The notes under the pieces were generated by a model, which made no database searches, was not told the DNA's origin, and worked only from the letters and a program-made list of their open reading frames with translations. A stretch of 64,000 nt of DNA. Origin: Solirubrobacterales bacterium (GTDB lineage Bacteria; Actinomycetota; Thermoleophilia; Solirubrobacterales; Solirubrobacteraceae). The stretch lies in the NCBI GenBank assembly GCA_027315255.1, contig DAHUYL010000056.1:47831-111830 (forward strand), written 5' to 3'. Position 1 is the first letter of the stretch. Every line of letters starts with the position of its first letter. The translations under genes were made by a program, and so were the position numbers. This document shows, piece by piece, positions 41,575 to 51,611 of this stretch.

Positions 41575-42507
41575 TCAGCGCCCGTCGTCGCCGGGCTCGA
41601 GCGGAATCGTCAGCTGATCGCTGCCGACGTCGGGCGGTGGTCGGTCGCGCGGATCGCGGTCGCGTTCACGCCAGTCCGATTGCCAGGAGCGTTCGTCGGG
41701 GTCGGACCACTCGGGCCGTTCGGCTGGTCGCCACGCCGAGCGGACCGCACCGGGACGATGCTCGACCGGCGCCCGCTCGGGCTGAGCTCGTCCCTCGTCC
41801 CACGACTCCGGCTCATACCGGCCTGCGTCGCGCGGGCGCCGTTCGGACTCGAACCGCCGCTCGACGGGAGCGCGGCGTTCCGGGGAGCTGTGAGCGTTGC
41901 CGGTCGGGGGATGCTCCGGGTCGCGCCAGCGGCCGTCGAACACGGCCCCTCCCTCGGTTGCAAGCGGCGGCTCGGGCCTGCGTGCCGCCCGGAGGCGGGT
42001 CCCGGCATAGGTCAGGAATGCGGCGGCCAGCAGCGCGACGAAGATGCCCCACTGGATGCCTGACGAGAGGTCGACCTGGCCGCTGCTCGTCACCCCCTGC
42101 TTGTCGAACATCCGCCAGATCACGAGGAAGCACGTCCAGGCGCCGGCGACGGTGATCACGGTGCCGTCCCCACCGGGCAGGTGGAAGGCGCGACCCTCGG
42201 CCCGCCGGAACAGCAGCACGAGCACGCCGATCGCGACCACCAGGACAGCCGCCTCGACGAACGAGAACGCGCCCCAGCCGGTGAAGGACGTGGCCGGTAG
42301 CTGGTCGAGCTGATGCTTGGCGCTCTCGACCTTCGAGACCGCAACGAGTGTCACGCTGTACCACGGCAGGAACAGCGTCAGGAAGAGCGACAGCGCCGCG
42401 ATCGCCGCCAGGCGCTGCTGGGAGCTGAGCCGCCCCGCGGCGCGTACCACTCGGGCCACGAAGGACGCGGCGCGCTTGACCCCTGGGTCGGCTCGGGCGC
42501 TGTCCAT
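41575..42507 (-). CDS. Four-helix membrane protein with charged disordered tail
   Basis: A 310-residue protein with four hydrophobic segments in its first 170 residues (AAIAALSLFLTLFLPWYSV, FVEAAVLVVAIGVLVLLF, VITVAGAWTCFLVIW and IFVALLAAAFLTYAG). The C-terminal 140 residues are rich in Arg, Glu, Pro and Ser and look disordered and cytoplasmic. LFLPWYSVT after the first helix is common in uncharacterised actinobacterial membrane proteins. It lies upstream of MoxR on the same strand, 33 bp apart, but MoxR seems to have its own promoter. No function is assigned. Confidence 0.75.
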   Translation of the reverse strand: MDSARADPGVKRAASFVARVVRAAGRLSSQQRLAAIAALSLFLTLFLPWYSVTLVAVSKVESAKHQLDQLPATSFTGWGAFSFVEAAVLVVAIGVLVLLFRRAEGRAFHLPGGDGTVITVAGAWTCFLVIWRMFDKQGVTSSGQVDLSSGIQWGIFVALLAAAFLTYAGTRLRAARRPEPPLATEGGAVFDGRWRDPEHPPTGNAHSSPERRAPVERRFESERRPRDAGRYEPESWDEGRAQPERAPVEHRPGAVRSAWRPAERPEWSDPDERSWQSDWRERDRDPRDRPPPDVGSDQLTIPLEPGDDGR

Positions 42508-42972
42508 CGTGAGCGACTACCTTGCGGCCAGGGGGAGGGCCGCTGTTCGCCGGATTCGGGCCACAAAGGCGATTGTAGGCTCGCCGGTCCCTGCCGCTCG
42601 CCGCTGGCCAGCTGGGCCGGGCGCCGGTCGAGGCCTGCACCCGTGCCGCGCCTGAAGTGGACGTACGTCCAGACGCCGCCACTTGCCGCAAATGCCTCGG
42701 CCGGGGGTGGGTCGACGGACGCCCTACGTAGTTTCTACGGCCGAGCGGCCTTCATCCGTCCGTAACCCGGTCCTCTGCTTTCAAGCGTCCAGTTCGGCGG
42801 TCGATATCCCGGGCATGACCCCATCTGAGACCGGTTCGCCGCCGCCTTCCGGTCCGGGGCGGCCGGAGCCTGCCGCGGGGTGGGCGCAGCTGGGGACGGC
42901 GCCGCCGACCGGGCACTGGACGCCGACCGGACGCCGGACGCCGACCGGACCCTGGACGGAGTCGACCGCGGG
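42508..42972. other. Divergent intergenic region before the GGDEF-EAL gene
   Basis: This 465-bp region separates the membrane-protein and GGDEF-EAL genes. CGTAG-TTT-CTACG near 42727-42740 is a perfect small inverted repeat and a possible operator. Near 42915-42955 direct repeats of GACGCCGACCGGA occur; if GTG 42880 were used they would encode a repetitive N-terminus, which I think unlikely. Confidence 0.4.
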
Positions 42973-45900
42973 ATGACGACGGTACCGGCCCTTCAACTCG
43001 AGCCGGAGGCCACCCGCCGCCTCAGCCTGCAGCTGTGGCAACCGTACCTGGTGCTTGCCGCGTTTCTGGCGGTCCTGTTTCTCGCGGTGCCGCCGTACAA
43101 GGGCTCGGCGTCCGTCAGCGAGCTGCTCGGCCTTGCCGGGATCGTCGCGCTCCTGGTCGGCGTGAGGCGCAATCGACCGCGCGCGATCGTCGCGTGGCGG
43201 TGCTTCGCGGTTGGCCTGGCGCTGCCGCTCGCCATGGACGCGGTGATCCAGTGGGCGCCGAAGCTGCTGCCAGCCGCGACCGTCGTGCGGTCGTGGACGA
43301 ACGTCGGCAGTCTGACGGTGTATCCGTTCGTGGCGGTCGGCCTGCTGATCCTCGTCCGCCGCAGCGGCCGGATTCTCGACGGTCCCCGCGTGATCGACTC
43401 GCTGATCATGACGCTCGGCGGCGCGCTGCTGCTGTGGGTCTTCCTGATCGCCCCGTTCCTCTACGACAAGGGGCTCACGGCGGGCGCTCAGGCGATGGCG
43501 CTGGGTCGCCTCGCCGGCGACGTCGTCGTGCTGGCAGCGGCGATCCGGCTCGCCGTCGAGGGCACCTCCGGCCGGATCGTCCTGCGCCTGCTGCTCGTCG
43601 GGGTCGGCTGCCTGCTGGCCGTCGACTTCGTCCACGGCGCGCTCGTCCTCCACGGCGCCTACGACGGCCAGCCGGCACTGCGCTCGAGCTGGCTCTGGCT
43701 CGCCGTGCTGTTCGGGGGTGCCGCGCTGCACCCGTCGATGCGCGATCTCGAGCAGCCGAACGGTGAGCGCGAGCCCCCGTTCACACGGGTGCGGCTGACG
43801 CTCCTGACCGGTGCGTCGATGATCGCGCCGTCGATCGAGATCACCAAGGGGATGAACCGCGCCGGGCTCGACGTGCGTGTCACGATCGAGGCCTCGGTCG
43901 TGCTGTTCCTGCTGGTCGTGCTGCGGATGGCATGGCTCGTCCGGGCCCGGGAGCAGTCCGTCAACCGCGAGCGGACGCTGACGGCTGCCGGGGCGATGCT
44001 GGTCGGCGCCACCTCCCGCGACCAGATCGCGGCGGCGGCGCTCGACGCCGTGCACGCCCTGATCGACGGCGATCTGTCGGCCCGTCTGTGCCTGCCCGAG
44101 GACGGCGGGATGGTCGTGTTCGGGGAAGGGCAGGGCCTCCTGCGATCCGTCTGGACGCTGCCCGGGCGCAACCTGTTACCGGGGCTGACCGATGGCGACG
44201 GCGTCGTGCGGCTGCCGGATGCCGCGCGGATCAGGCTCCGGATGGACGGGCTGCCCGCGCGAGTGGTCGCGCTCGAACTGCCGGCCGTCCGCGGCACGAC
44301 CCCCGGCATGCTGATCGTCGCGGGCGACTTCCGCGGCGCGGTGGGGGCGCTCAGCGGTCTGCGCACGCTCGTCTCGCAGGTCTCGCTGGCGCTCGAGAGC
44401 AACGCCCGCGGCGACGAGATGCATCGCCAGGAGAGCGAGGCGAGGATCAGCTCGCTGGTGCAGAACTCGAGCGACCTGATCACGGTGCTCGACGGACGCG
44501 CCCAGATCGTCTACCAGAGTCCGTCGATCGAGCGGGTGCTCGGCTACAGCCCCGACGAGGTGGTCGGGCGGCCGTTCGCGACCCTGCTGCATCCCTCCGA
44601 GCAGGGCCGGCTGCTGCGGCGGCTGACGAGTGGCTCGCGGAGTGGCGAGGGGGATCCGATCGAGTGCGCGCTCCAGCACCGCGACGGCAGCGTCCGTCAC
44701 TTCGAGATCGTTCACAACAACATGCTCGAGGACGGAGCGGTGCACGGGATCGTGCTGAACGGGCGCGACGTCAGCGAGCGCAAGGCATTCGAGGAGCAGC
44801 TCGCGCGGCAGGCGTTCCACGATCCGGTCACGCACCTGGCCAACCGGGCGCTGTTCACCGAGCGCGTCCGTCACGCCGTGGCTCGCAGCCTGCGCGAGGG
44901 GATCGGGCTGGCCGTGATCTTCATCGATCTCGACGACTTCAAGATCGTCAACGACAGCCTCGGCCATTCAGCCGGTGACCGCGTGCTGCTCGAGGTCGCC
45001 CAGCGGCTCGAGGCGAGCGTGCGTGCCGGCGACACGGTCGCGCGGTTCGGCAGCGACGAGTTCACCGTGCTGCTCGAGGACATCGACGGGGCTCAGGCGG
45101 CCGCCGAGACCGCCGAGCGGATCCTGTACGCGCTCGCGCAGCCGATGCGACTCGAGCGCAAGGACGTGGCCGTCCGCGCGAGTCTCGGGCTGTCGGTCGC
45201 CGAACCCGGTTCGCCGAGCGATGCCGACGAGCTGACGCGCAACGCCGACGCCGCGATGTACATCGCCAAGGCCGAGGGCAAGGGGAGCTATCGCCTGTTC
45301 GAGCCGGCGATGCACGAGAGCGTGCTGGCCAGGCTCGAGCTCCGCGCCGACCTCGAACGGGCCTTGGAGGCCAACCACTTCGAGCTGTACTTCCAGCCGA
45401 TCGTGCGGCTCGACAGCGGCGCGGTCACGGGCGTCGAGGCGCTGCTGCGCTGGAATCATCCGGCCCGTGGGCTCGTCCCACCCGACCAGTTCATCCCGTT
45501 CGCCGAGCAGAGCGGGCTGATCGTGCCGATCGGCCGCTGGGCGCTGCACGAGGGCTGTCGAGCCCTGCAGGAGATCCGCCGTCAGAGCGGCGCCGCCGAC
45601 CTGTACATGTCCGTCAACCTGTCGGTCGAGCAGCTGTTCGGCGACGACATGCTCGAGGAGGTGTGCGATGCGCTCGACCGCTCCGGCCTGGAACCCGAGG
45701 CGCTGACGCTCGAGATCACCGAGTCGGTGATGATGACCGACGTCGAGCTGGCGGTGCAGCGCCTGAACGAGTTGAAGGCGATCGGGGTCAAGCTGGCGAT
45801 GGACGACTTCGGCACCGGGTATTCGTCGATCAGCTACCTGACGCGGTTCCCGCTCGACACGCTGAAGATGGATCGTTCGCTGCTCAACATGGGCGCGGCC

Positions 45901-46173
45901 CAGATCACCTCGGGCCTGGCCAGCGCGGTGCTCGGGCTCGGCCACACGTTCGGGGTGGCCGTCGTCGCCGAGGGGATCGAGCACGAGGAGCAGTCCGCGA
46001 CGCTGCGCGAGCTCGGCTGCGAGCTCGGACAGGGCTACTACTTCGGCAAGCCGATGCGGCTGCGATCGTTGATCGACATGCTGCGCGGCGCGGGTGAGGC
46101 CGACCCCGCCCACGGAGCCGCCCACGGAGCCGCGGACGGCTCCGTGGTCAGCCGACCTGCAACGTCCCGGTGA
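42973..46173 (+). CDS. Membrane-bound PAS-GGDEF-EAL cyclic-di-GMP protein
   Basis: From ATG 42973 the protein has 1066 residues. About nine TM segments lie in the first 350 residues. A PAS domain follows (ISSLVQNSSDLITVLDGRAQIVYQSPSIERVLGYSPDEVVG seen in parts), then a GGDEF domain whose signature is FGSDEF instead of GGDEF, and an EAL domain with EALLRWNHP, the metal-site block ITESVMM, MDDFGTGYSSISYL and EGIEHEEQ, all intact. The EAL half is therefore likely an active c-di-GMP phosphodiesterase; the GGDEF half may be weak or regulatory. It converges with the next gene with a 26-bp overlap. The start 42880 is an alternative. Confidence 0.92.
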   Translation: MTTVPALQLEPEATRRLSLQLWQPYLVLAAFLAVLFLAVPPYKGSASVSELLGLAGIVALLVGVRRNRPRAIVAWRCFAVGLALPLAMDAVIQWAPKLLPAATVVRSWTNVGSLTVYPFVAVGLLILVRRSGRILDGPRVIDSLIMTLGGALLLWVFLIAPFLYDKGLTAGAQAMALGRLAGDVVVLAAAIRLAVEGTSGRIVLRLLLVGVGCLLAVDFVHGALVLHGAYDGQPALRSSWLWLAVLFGGAALHPSMRDLEQPNGEREPPFTRVRLTLLTGASMIAPSIEITKGMNRAGLDVRVTIEASVVLFLLVVLRMAWLVRAREQSVNRERTLTAAGAMLVGATSRDQIAAAALDAVHALIDGDLSARLCLPEDGGMVVFGEGQGLLRSVWTLPGRNLLPGLTDGDGVVRLPDAARIRLRMDGLPARVVALELPAVRGTTPGMLIVAGDFRGAVGALSGLRTLVSQVSLALESNARGDEMHRQESEARISSLVQNSSDLITVLDGRAQIVYQSPSIERVLGYSPDEVVGRPFATLLHPSEQGRLLRRLTSGSRSGEGDPIECALQHRDGSVRHFEIVHNNMLEDGAVHGIVLNGRDVSERKAFEEQLARQAFHDPVTHLANRALFTERVRHAVARSLREGIGLAVIFIDLDDFKIVNDSLGHSAGDRVLLEVAQRLEASVRAGDTVARFGSDEFTVLLEDIDGAQAAAETAERILYALAQPMRLERKDVAVRASLGLSVAEPGSPSDADELTRNADAAMYIAKAEGKGSYRLFEPAMHESVLARLELRADLERALEANHFELYFQPIVRLDSGAVTGVEALLRWNHPARGLVPPDQFIPFAEQSGLIVPIGRWALHEGCRALQEIRRQSGAADLYMSVNLSVEQLFGDDMLEEVCDALDRSGLEPEALTLEITESVMMTDVELAVQRLNELKAIGVKLAMDDFGTGYSSISYLTRFPLDTLKMDRSLLNMGAAQITSGLASAVLGLGHTFGVAVVAEGIEHEEQSATLRELGCELGQGYYFGKPMRLRSLIDMLRGAGEADPAHGAAHGAADGSVVSRPATSR

Positions 46174-47959
46174 CCCTGGTGAAGTTGCCGGCCAGATCGG
46201 TCGCGCTCATGTGCACGGCGTAGGTCCCGGCTGGCAGCTTCGGGATGGCGAACGAGTTGCTGCCGTACCCGAAGCTCGCGCTCGTGGAGAACGCCGTCTG
46301 GCTGCCGTTCAGCAACACGAGGCCGACGCGCGAGGCCTTCGACAGCTGGAAGTCGAACGCGAAGCCGTGACGGGCGGGCGCCCGGGTGCTCGTCGGGGTC
46401 ACGGTCGGCGGTGTGGTCAGATCCGCCTGGAACGCAGTCGCGGTCTGGCAGTAGACGGGAGCGCTCGTCAGCGTGCAGAGCTCCTGAACGAAGCCGGTGA
46501 CCAGCTGGTGGTAGCTCAGGTCGTCCTCGACCCCCGGCTGATACAGCGACCAGGCGCCGGTATTGAACGAAGGCAGCTCGGCCTGTGCCTGGGCGTTGCC
46601 CTGCTCGAACAGCTTCATCGACAGCACGTTGCCGCTCACGTGGGAGAACCAGTAGAGGCCGATGACGGTCTGCAGGAACGCGTTGATGATGTCGGTGCCG
46701 GGCGTGAACGAGTACTGGATGAAGCGCCTGCCGAGCGGGGTCGGGATGCTCAGCCCGCGCGGCGGTGCGTCCCGCAGCAGCGGCAGGATCTCCGCGCCGT
46801 CGACGAGGTACTGGTGGATGCCGGTCGCCAGGTAGGCGCGGGTGAACGCCTCGAGCGCGGTGCCGTCGGTCATCGCACTCGACCACGGGGGCTGGCCGCC
46901 GTCGAACGGGAAGTAGTAGTCCCAGGTGATGCCGTGGTCCTGGTCGGCGGCTAGCGGCAGCATCTGCGCGAGCAGCGCCAGCATCGCCGGGTAGTCGGCC
47001 TTGCCGGCCGTGTACATGCCGTTCGCCTCGCCGAAACTCGCCAGCGGCTGCAGCTGGATCCCCTGATCCGGGTAGTACTCCCAGACGATCTGCGAGCCGG
47101 AGAACTGGACGCGCTGATCGGCGGTCAGCAGCGGGCCCCTGGTCCACCACTGCACGTTTCGCTGAAGCGTCAGGAACATCGCCGGTAGCCGTGAGACGGT
47201 CATCTGCCCGCTCGCGGCGATCGTGTGCATCGTCTCGGTGATCGCGACCAGCTCGGCCCGCCGGGTTCCGCTCAGGTGCTTCTCGTCGGCGAGCGCGGCG
47301 TCGAATTCGCTCAGGTACTGACCGTGCTGTGCGGCCGTGATCTCGTGCCTGGCGGCAAGCTGCGCGAGCACGCTGACGACGGTGACCTGGGCGCGTCCCT
47401 TGGACCCCTTCGAGGACCCGCCGCCGCTCGAGGAGCCGGGTGTGGTCGTGGTGCCGGTGGTAGTCGTTCCGGTGGTCGTCGTCCCCGTGGTCGTGGTCGT
47501 GGTCCCGGTGGTCGTGGTCCCGGTGGTCGTCGTCCCGGTGGTCGTCGTCCCGGTGGTCGTGGTCGTGGTCCCGGCGGTGGTCGTCGGCCCGGTCGTGGTC
47601 GTGGAGGTCGTCGGCGGCGTCAGCGTCACCCCTCCGGTGGGAGGCGAGGAGCCGCGCGTCGTCGGGCGCGCGCCACGCAGATCGCCGGTGAACGCGGTGG
47701 GCGTGCTCGCCGGCACGCCGGCCAAGGCAGGCGGCACGAGCGCGACGCCGCTCAGGAATCGATCCTCGACCGTCCGGACTCGACCTCCGGGGCCGAGCAC
47801 CAAGACGTCTGCGGCGGAGCCGCGGCCGGTCCGGCCCGACGCGCCGCTTGCCGGAATCGCCAGCGCCGTGCCGGCGCCGCCGGCGAGCGCCATGATCGCG
47901 CATCCGATGGTGGTCAGCGGTCGACTGCGGATCCGGCCCGGTCGCCGTCCCCTAGGCAT
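46148..47959 (-). CDS. Secreted D-glucuronyl C5-epimerase-like protein with Thr-rich linker
   Basis: A 603-residue exported protein: a signal peptide (about 15-35), a Thr/Gly linker encoded by 15-bp repeats (about 115-175), then an alpha/alpha-barrel-like domain. In that domain WEYYPDQGIQLQPLASFGEAN, GITWDYYFPFDGGQPPW and NTGAWSLYQPG with YHQLVTGFVQELC resemble the heparosan/D-glucuronyl C5-epimerase C-terminal family. A C-terminal beta domain (LPAGTYAVHMSATDLAGN) looks Ig-like. It may modify uronic acids in a surface glycan or be a lyase-like relative. TAGCAT lies 8 nt before the ATG. Confidence 0.78.
   Translation of the reverse strand: MPRGRRPGRIRSRPLTTIGCAIMALAGGAGTALAIPASGASGRTGRGSAADVLVLGPGGRVRTVEDRFLSGVALVPPALAGVPASTPTAFTGDLRGARPTTRGSSPPTGGVTLTPPTTSTTTTGPTTTAGTTTTTTGTTTTGTTTTGTTTTGTTTTTTGTTTTGTTTTGTTTTPGSSSGGGSSKGSKGRAQVTVVSVLAQLAARHEITAAQHGQYLSEFDAALADEKHLSGTRRAELVAITETMHTIAASGQMTVSRLPAMFLTLQRNVQWWTRGPLLTADQRVQFSGSQIVWEYYPDQGIQLQPLASFGEANGMYTAGKADYPAMLALLAQMLPLAADQDHGITWDYYFPFDGGQPPWSSAMTDGTALEAFTRAYLATGIHQYLVDGAEILPLLRDAPPRGLSIPTPLGRRFIQYSFTPGTDIINAFLQTVIGLYWFSHVSGNVLSMKLFEQGNAQAQAELPSFNTGAWSLYQPGVEDDLSYHQLVTGFVQELCTLTSAPVYCQTATAFQADLTTPPTVTPTSTRAPARHGFAFDFQLSKASRVGLVLLNGSQTAFSTSASFGYGSNSFAIPKLPAGTYAVHMSATDLAGNFTRVTGTLQVG
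47440..47630 (-). repeat. 15-bp-type tandem repeats encoding the TTTTG linker
   Basis: Units of the form GGTGGTCGTGGTCCC repeat about ten times with small changes and encode TTTTG units of the secreted epimerase-like protein. The block is intragenic, direct and without spacers, so it is not a CRISPR array. Confidence 0.8.
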
Positions 47960-47967
47960 GCGATCCG

Positions 47968-47973
47968 ATGCTA
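47968..47973 (-). promoter_or_regulatory. -10 box of epimerase-like gene, leaderless type
   Basis: TAGCAT on the minus strand is 8 nt before ATG 47959. Confidence 0.45.
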
Positions 47974-48080
47974 GAGGCGACCGGCGCCCGACGCCGGGTC
48001 ACGCCGGCGTTCGTCAGCGCGATGACCATGAGGTCCAGGGTCCCAGCTGACGGCCGGCGCTGCTGCAAGCGGGCTTGCAG

Positions 48081-48389
48081 CTACTCGCGACCGACGTCCT
48101 GGTCGTCCTCCTCGAGCTCGTCGAGCTCGTCGTCGCCATTGTCCGCCACGGCGCCCGGGTGATAGTGGACCTGAAAGGCCTGCAGCAGCTCGTCCCGACG
48201 GCTCTCGTCGATCGGGGTCTCGTCGGAGATCTGCACCCAGTCGGCGCCTTCGTACTCCTCCATGTTGAAGATCTCGTCGTCGAGCTCGGGCGAGTCGTCG
48301 ACGACGATCAGGACCTCGGTCTGCGGGTTGAAGTACGTCCCCGGACGGTTGACCAGGTCCTCCAGCTCGACACGTCGCGGATCAGGCAT
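48081..48389 (-). CDS. Conserved small acidic protein of unknown function
   Basis: A 102-residue soluble, strongly acidic protein. It begins MPDPRRVELEDLVNRPGTYFNPQTEVLIVVDDS and ends with an Asp/Glu-rich tail (DDELDELEEDD). A beta-strand TEVLIVVDDS and VQISDETPIDESRRDELLQAF suggest a small alpha/beta fold. I do not recognise the family; codon use and a clean TAGGCT-6 nt-ATG start support a real gene. It is divergent from the acyl-CoA dehydrogenase gene. Confidence 0.7.
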   Translation of the reverse strand: MPDPRRVELEDLVNRPGTYFNPQTEVLIVVDDSPELDDEIFNMEEYEGADWVQISDETPIDESRRDELLQAFQVHYHPGAVADNGDDELDELEEDDQDVGRE

Positions 48390-48395
48390 GCCGGC

Positions 48396-48401
48396 AGCCT
48401 A
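48396..48401 (-). promoter_or_regulatory. -10 box of acidic-protein gene, leaderless type
   Basis: TAGGCT on the minus strand ends 6 nt before ATG 48389; no ribosome site is present. Confidence 0.5.
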
Positions 48402-48454
48402 CGACGTTTCGAACGTGGCCGCCGGCTGCCGATCCGGTACGCTTTGTCCAGGGG

Positions 48455-48470
48455 TTGACTGACTAGTCAA
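48455..48470. promoter_or_regulatory. Palindromic operator upstream of acyl-CoA dehydrogenase
   Basis: TTGACTGACTAGTCAA has perfect 6-bp arms (TTGACT/AGTCAA) around GACT. It lies 80 bp before the GTG start and could overlap a promoter (TTGACT as -35). The shape is typical of TetR-family fatty-acid regulators, but no such gene is adjacent. Confidence 0.55.
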
Positions 48471-48549
48471 TCGCCTCGCTGAGAACGCCGATGGAAGCTG
48501 TGCCAAGGCAGTCCGCAGCTCGCTTCGAGATTTCAAGGGAGATTGGATC

Positions 48550-49722
<1,173 letters not shown>

Positions 49723-49756
49723 GCGGCCGCCGCTCGCGCGTGAGCTGAGATCTGCC

Positions 49757-49793
49757 GGCGAGGTTCGGGCCCGCAGCGGGCCCCAACCTCGCC
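49757..49793. terminator. Strong bidirectional hairpin between acyl-CoA dehydrogenase and GNAT genes
   Basis: GGCGAGGTT and AACCTCGCC form outer arms, and GGGCCCGC/GCGGGCCC inner arms, with a single C-C mismatch and one unpaired central base. The 17-bp stem lies between converging genes. There is no T-run. Confidence 0.7.
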
Positions 49794-49803
49794 AGCGCCC
49801 GGA

Positions 49804-50343
49804 TCAAGGCAGCGAGCGGGCGAGCGTCAGCACGTATTGCGGGCCGTCCTCGCCCGCGACCGCACGCGGCTCGCTGCGCGAGAACCCGAGCTTCTCCAGG
49901 CACCGCCACGACGTGACGTTCCCCACGGCGACGCAGGTGCGGATCCCGTCGGCCCCCAGGCGAGCGGACACCACCTCGTCGACGAACCGCCCCAGCAGCT
50001 CCGTTCCGAGCCCGCGGCCGATCAGCGCAGGATCGCCGATCAGGTAGTCGAGGCCCCACTCGCCGGCGACGGCGTCGACGGCCGGGCCGCCCACGGGCTC
50101 GGCGTCCCACGGGTATGTCTGCACCATCCCGATCTCGCGGCCGTCGAGCAGCATCAGGAAGCAGCGTGTCGAATCGGCGCCCGTCAAGGCCGGCAGGTAC
50201 TCCGCACGGAGCTCCTCGAGGCTCGACCCCAGCCCCCACCAGGCGGCGACGTGCGGCTGCCCCAGCCATTCCCACAGCAGCGGAAGGTCCTCCGGGAGCA
50301 TCGGCCGGAAACCGAGCGTCCCCCGTCCGCCGGGCGCCGCCAA
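49804..50343 (-). CDS. GNAT acetyltransferase (AAC(6')-like)
   Basis: The protein has 179 residues from TTG 50343. It shows LGFRPMLPEDLPLLWEWLGQPHVAAWWG, the N-terminal block of aminoglycoside 6'-acetyltransferase/IucB-like GNATs, then GREIGMVQTYPWD and the acetyl-CoA loop IGDPALIGRGLGTELLGRF (R/Q-x-x-G-x-G/A). VGNVTSWRCLEKLGF is also typical. The large ORF to 51426 crosses the peptidase gene and is false. Substrate may be an aminoglycoside, a siderophore precursor or a peptide. It is the last gene after the two M29 peptidases. Confidence 0.85.
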   Translation of the reverse strand: MAAPGGRGTLGFRPMLPEDLPLLWEWLGQPHVAAWWGLGSSLEELRAEYLPALTGADSTRCFLMLLDGREIGMVQTYPWDAEPVGGPAVDAVAGEWGLDYLIGDPALIGRGLGTELLGRFVDEVVSARLGADGIRTCVAVGNVTSWRCLEKLGFSRSEPRAVAGEDGPQYVLTLARSLP

Positions 50344-50357
50344 CGAGACGGAAGCCT

Positions 50358-51611
50358 CTACCGGAACCGCCCCCCGGCGTAGATCACGCGCTCGCTGCCG
50401 TCGCGCAGCACCGCCGTCACGGTCCGGTCGGCGGTCGAGACGATGTCCGTGTGGACGACCGACTGGTTGAAGCCGAGCCGCTCCCAATCGGCCTCGGTGA
50501 CCGTCGCCGGGTCGCCGTCGTACGCGTGGCGGACGCCGAGGCCGAGCGCGACGTGCGTGTTGCCGAACGGCCCGCCGACGTTCTCGTCGTAGAGCGTGTT
50601 GGCCATGAAGCGGGTGATCCGTGACAGCCGGGCATCGGTCAGCGAGAACTCGCCGACGCGGTCGGCGCCGTCGGTCGCGACCATCTGCCGGAGCAGCTCC
50701 TGGCCGCGTTGCGCGGTCGCGGACACCACCCGGCCGGCCTCGAACCGCAGCTCGACCCCCTCGATCAGCGAGCCGTGGACGTACAGCGGCTCGCTGAACC
50801 GGATCCACCCCTCGGTGCCGCGCCAGTCGGGGCAGGTGAACACCTCGAAGCTCGGGATGTTGCGGCCGCTGCCGCCGATCCACCTGCGCCGCTCGCCGAG
50901 CGTCAGCCACAGGTCGGCGTCGTCGCCGAGGACGTGCAGCCGGTCGATCGGCAGGCCGTTCAGGACGCCGCAGTGGGCGCGCAGTGCGGCGCCCACCTCG
51001 CGCCAGCGCGCGATCGGGTCGCTGTCGTCGAGGAAGCAGGCGGCGACGATCTGCTGCCAGTACTGCTCGAGCGTCATCCCTGCCTCGGCGGCCATCGCCT
51101 CGGTGCCGTACAGCGCGACCGTCCACGAGAAGCGGTCCTCGGCCTCCTTGGCCTGCTGCCATTCGACGACCGGCATCAGGCTCCGCTGGTGGCGCATCAG
51201 CCGCTCCGGCGGCACGCCCGCGAGCGCCTTCGGGTCGGTCGAGCCGATCACGAAGACCGCGTGGTCGCAGGCGTCGATCAAACCCTTGTAGTACGGCGCC
51301 GGGAAGAAGTCGAGCTGCGCGTCGCTGGCAAGCTCGAAGTAGTCGCGCTCGATCGCGAGCGCGCCGCCGTCGGCCGGCCGGTAATCCTGAAGGACGTGGC
51401 CGCCCGCGCGCCAGACGGCGCGACACAGCTCGGCGAACAGCGGCTTGGCGTTCTCGGGGCAGGTCACCCGCACGACGTCACCGGGGGCGATCCCGGCGCC
51501 ACCGCCGAGCGCGTACCCGACGAGCAGCTGCGCGTAGCGGACGAGCTGCTCTTGCGGCGGCTCGTAGCTCGCGCCTGCGAGCCCGCGCTGCGGATCGTCG
51601 GTGACCGTCAT
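50358..51611 (-). CDS. M29-family (AmpS/AmpT-like) aminopeptidase, second tandem copy
   Basis: From ATG 51611 the protein has 417 residues. It is a thermophilic-type metallo-aminopeptidase with SFEVFTCPDWRGTEG (metal Glu region), DRVGEFSLTDARLS, ANTLYDENVGGPFGNTHVALG and SVVHTDIVS (His and Asp ligands). Similarity to the preceding copy extends over the whole length, so the pair arose by tandem duplication. The start overlaps the preceding stop (TGATGA). It would cleave N-terminal residues from peptides in the cytosol. Confidence 0.92.
   Translation of the reverse strand: MTVTDDPQRGLAGASYEPPQEQLVRYAQLLVGYALGGGAGIAPGDVVRVTCPENAKPLFAELCRAVWRAGGHVLQDYRPADGGALAIERDYFELASDAQLDFFPAPYYKGLIDACDHAVFVIGSTDPKALAGVPPERLMRHQRSLMPVVEWQQAKEAEDRFSWTVALYGTEAMAAEAGMTLEQYWQQIVAACFLDDSDPIARWREVGAALRAHCGVLNGLPIDRLHVLGDDADLWLTLGERRRWIGGSGRNIPSFEVFTCPDWRGTEGWIRFSEPLYVHGSLIEGVELRFEAGRVVSATAQRGQELLRQMVATDGADRVGEFSLTDARLSRITRFMANTLYDENVGGPFGNTHVALGLGVRHAYDGDPATVTEADWERLGFNQSVVHTDIVSTADRTVTAVLRDGSERVIYAGGRFR

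Noticed and set aside
42880-42972. GTG 42880 as the start of the GGDEF-EAL gene
   Set aside because: The extra 31 residues are encoded by short repeats and look non-coding; ATG 42973 gives a normal N-terminus before the first membrane segment. The choice is not certain.
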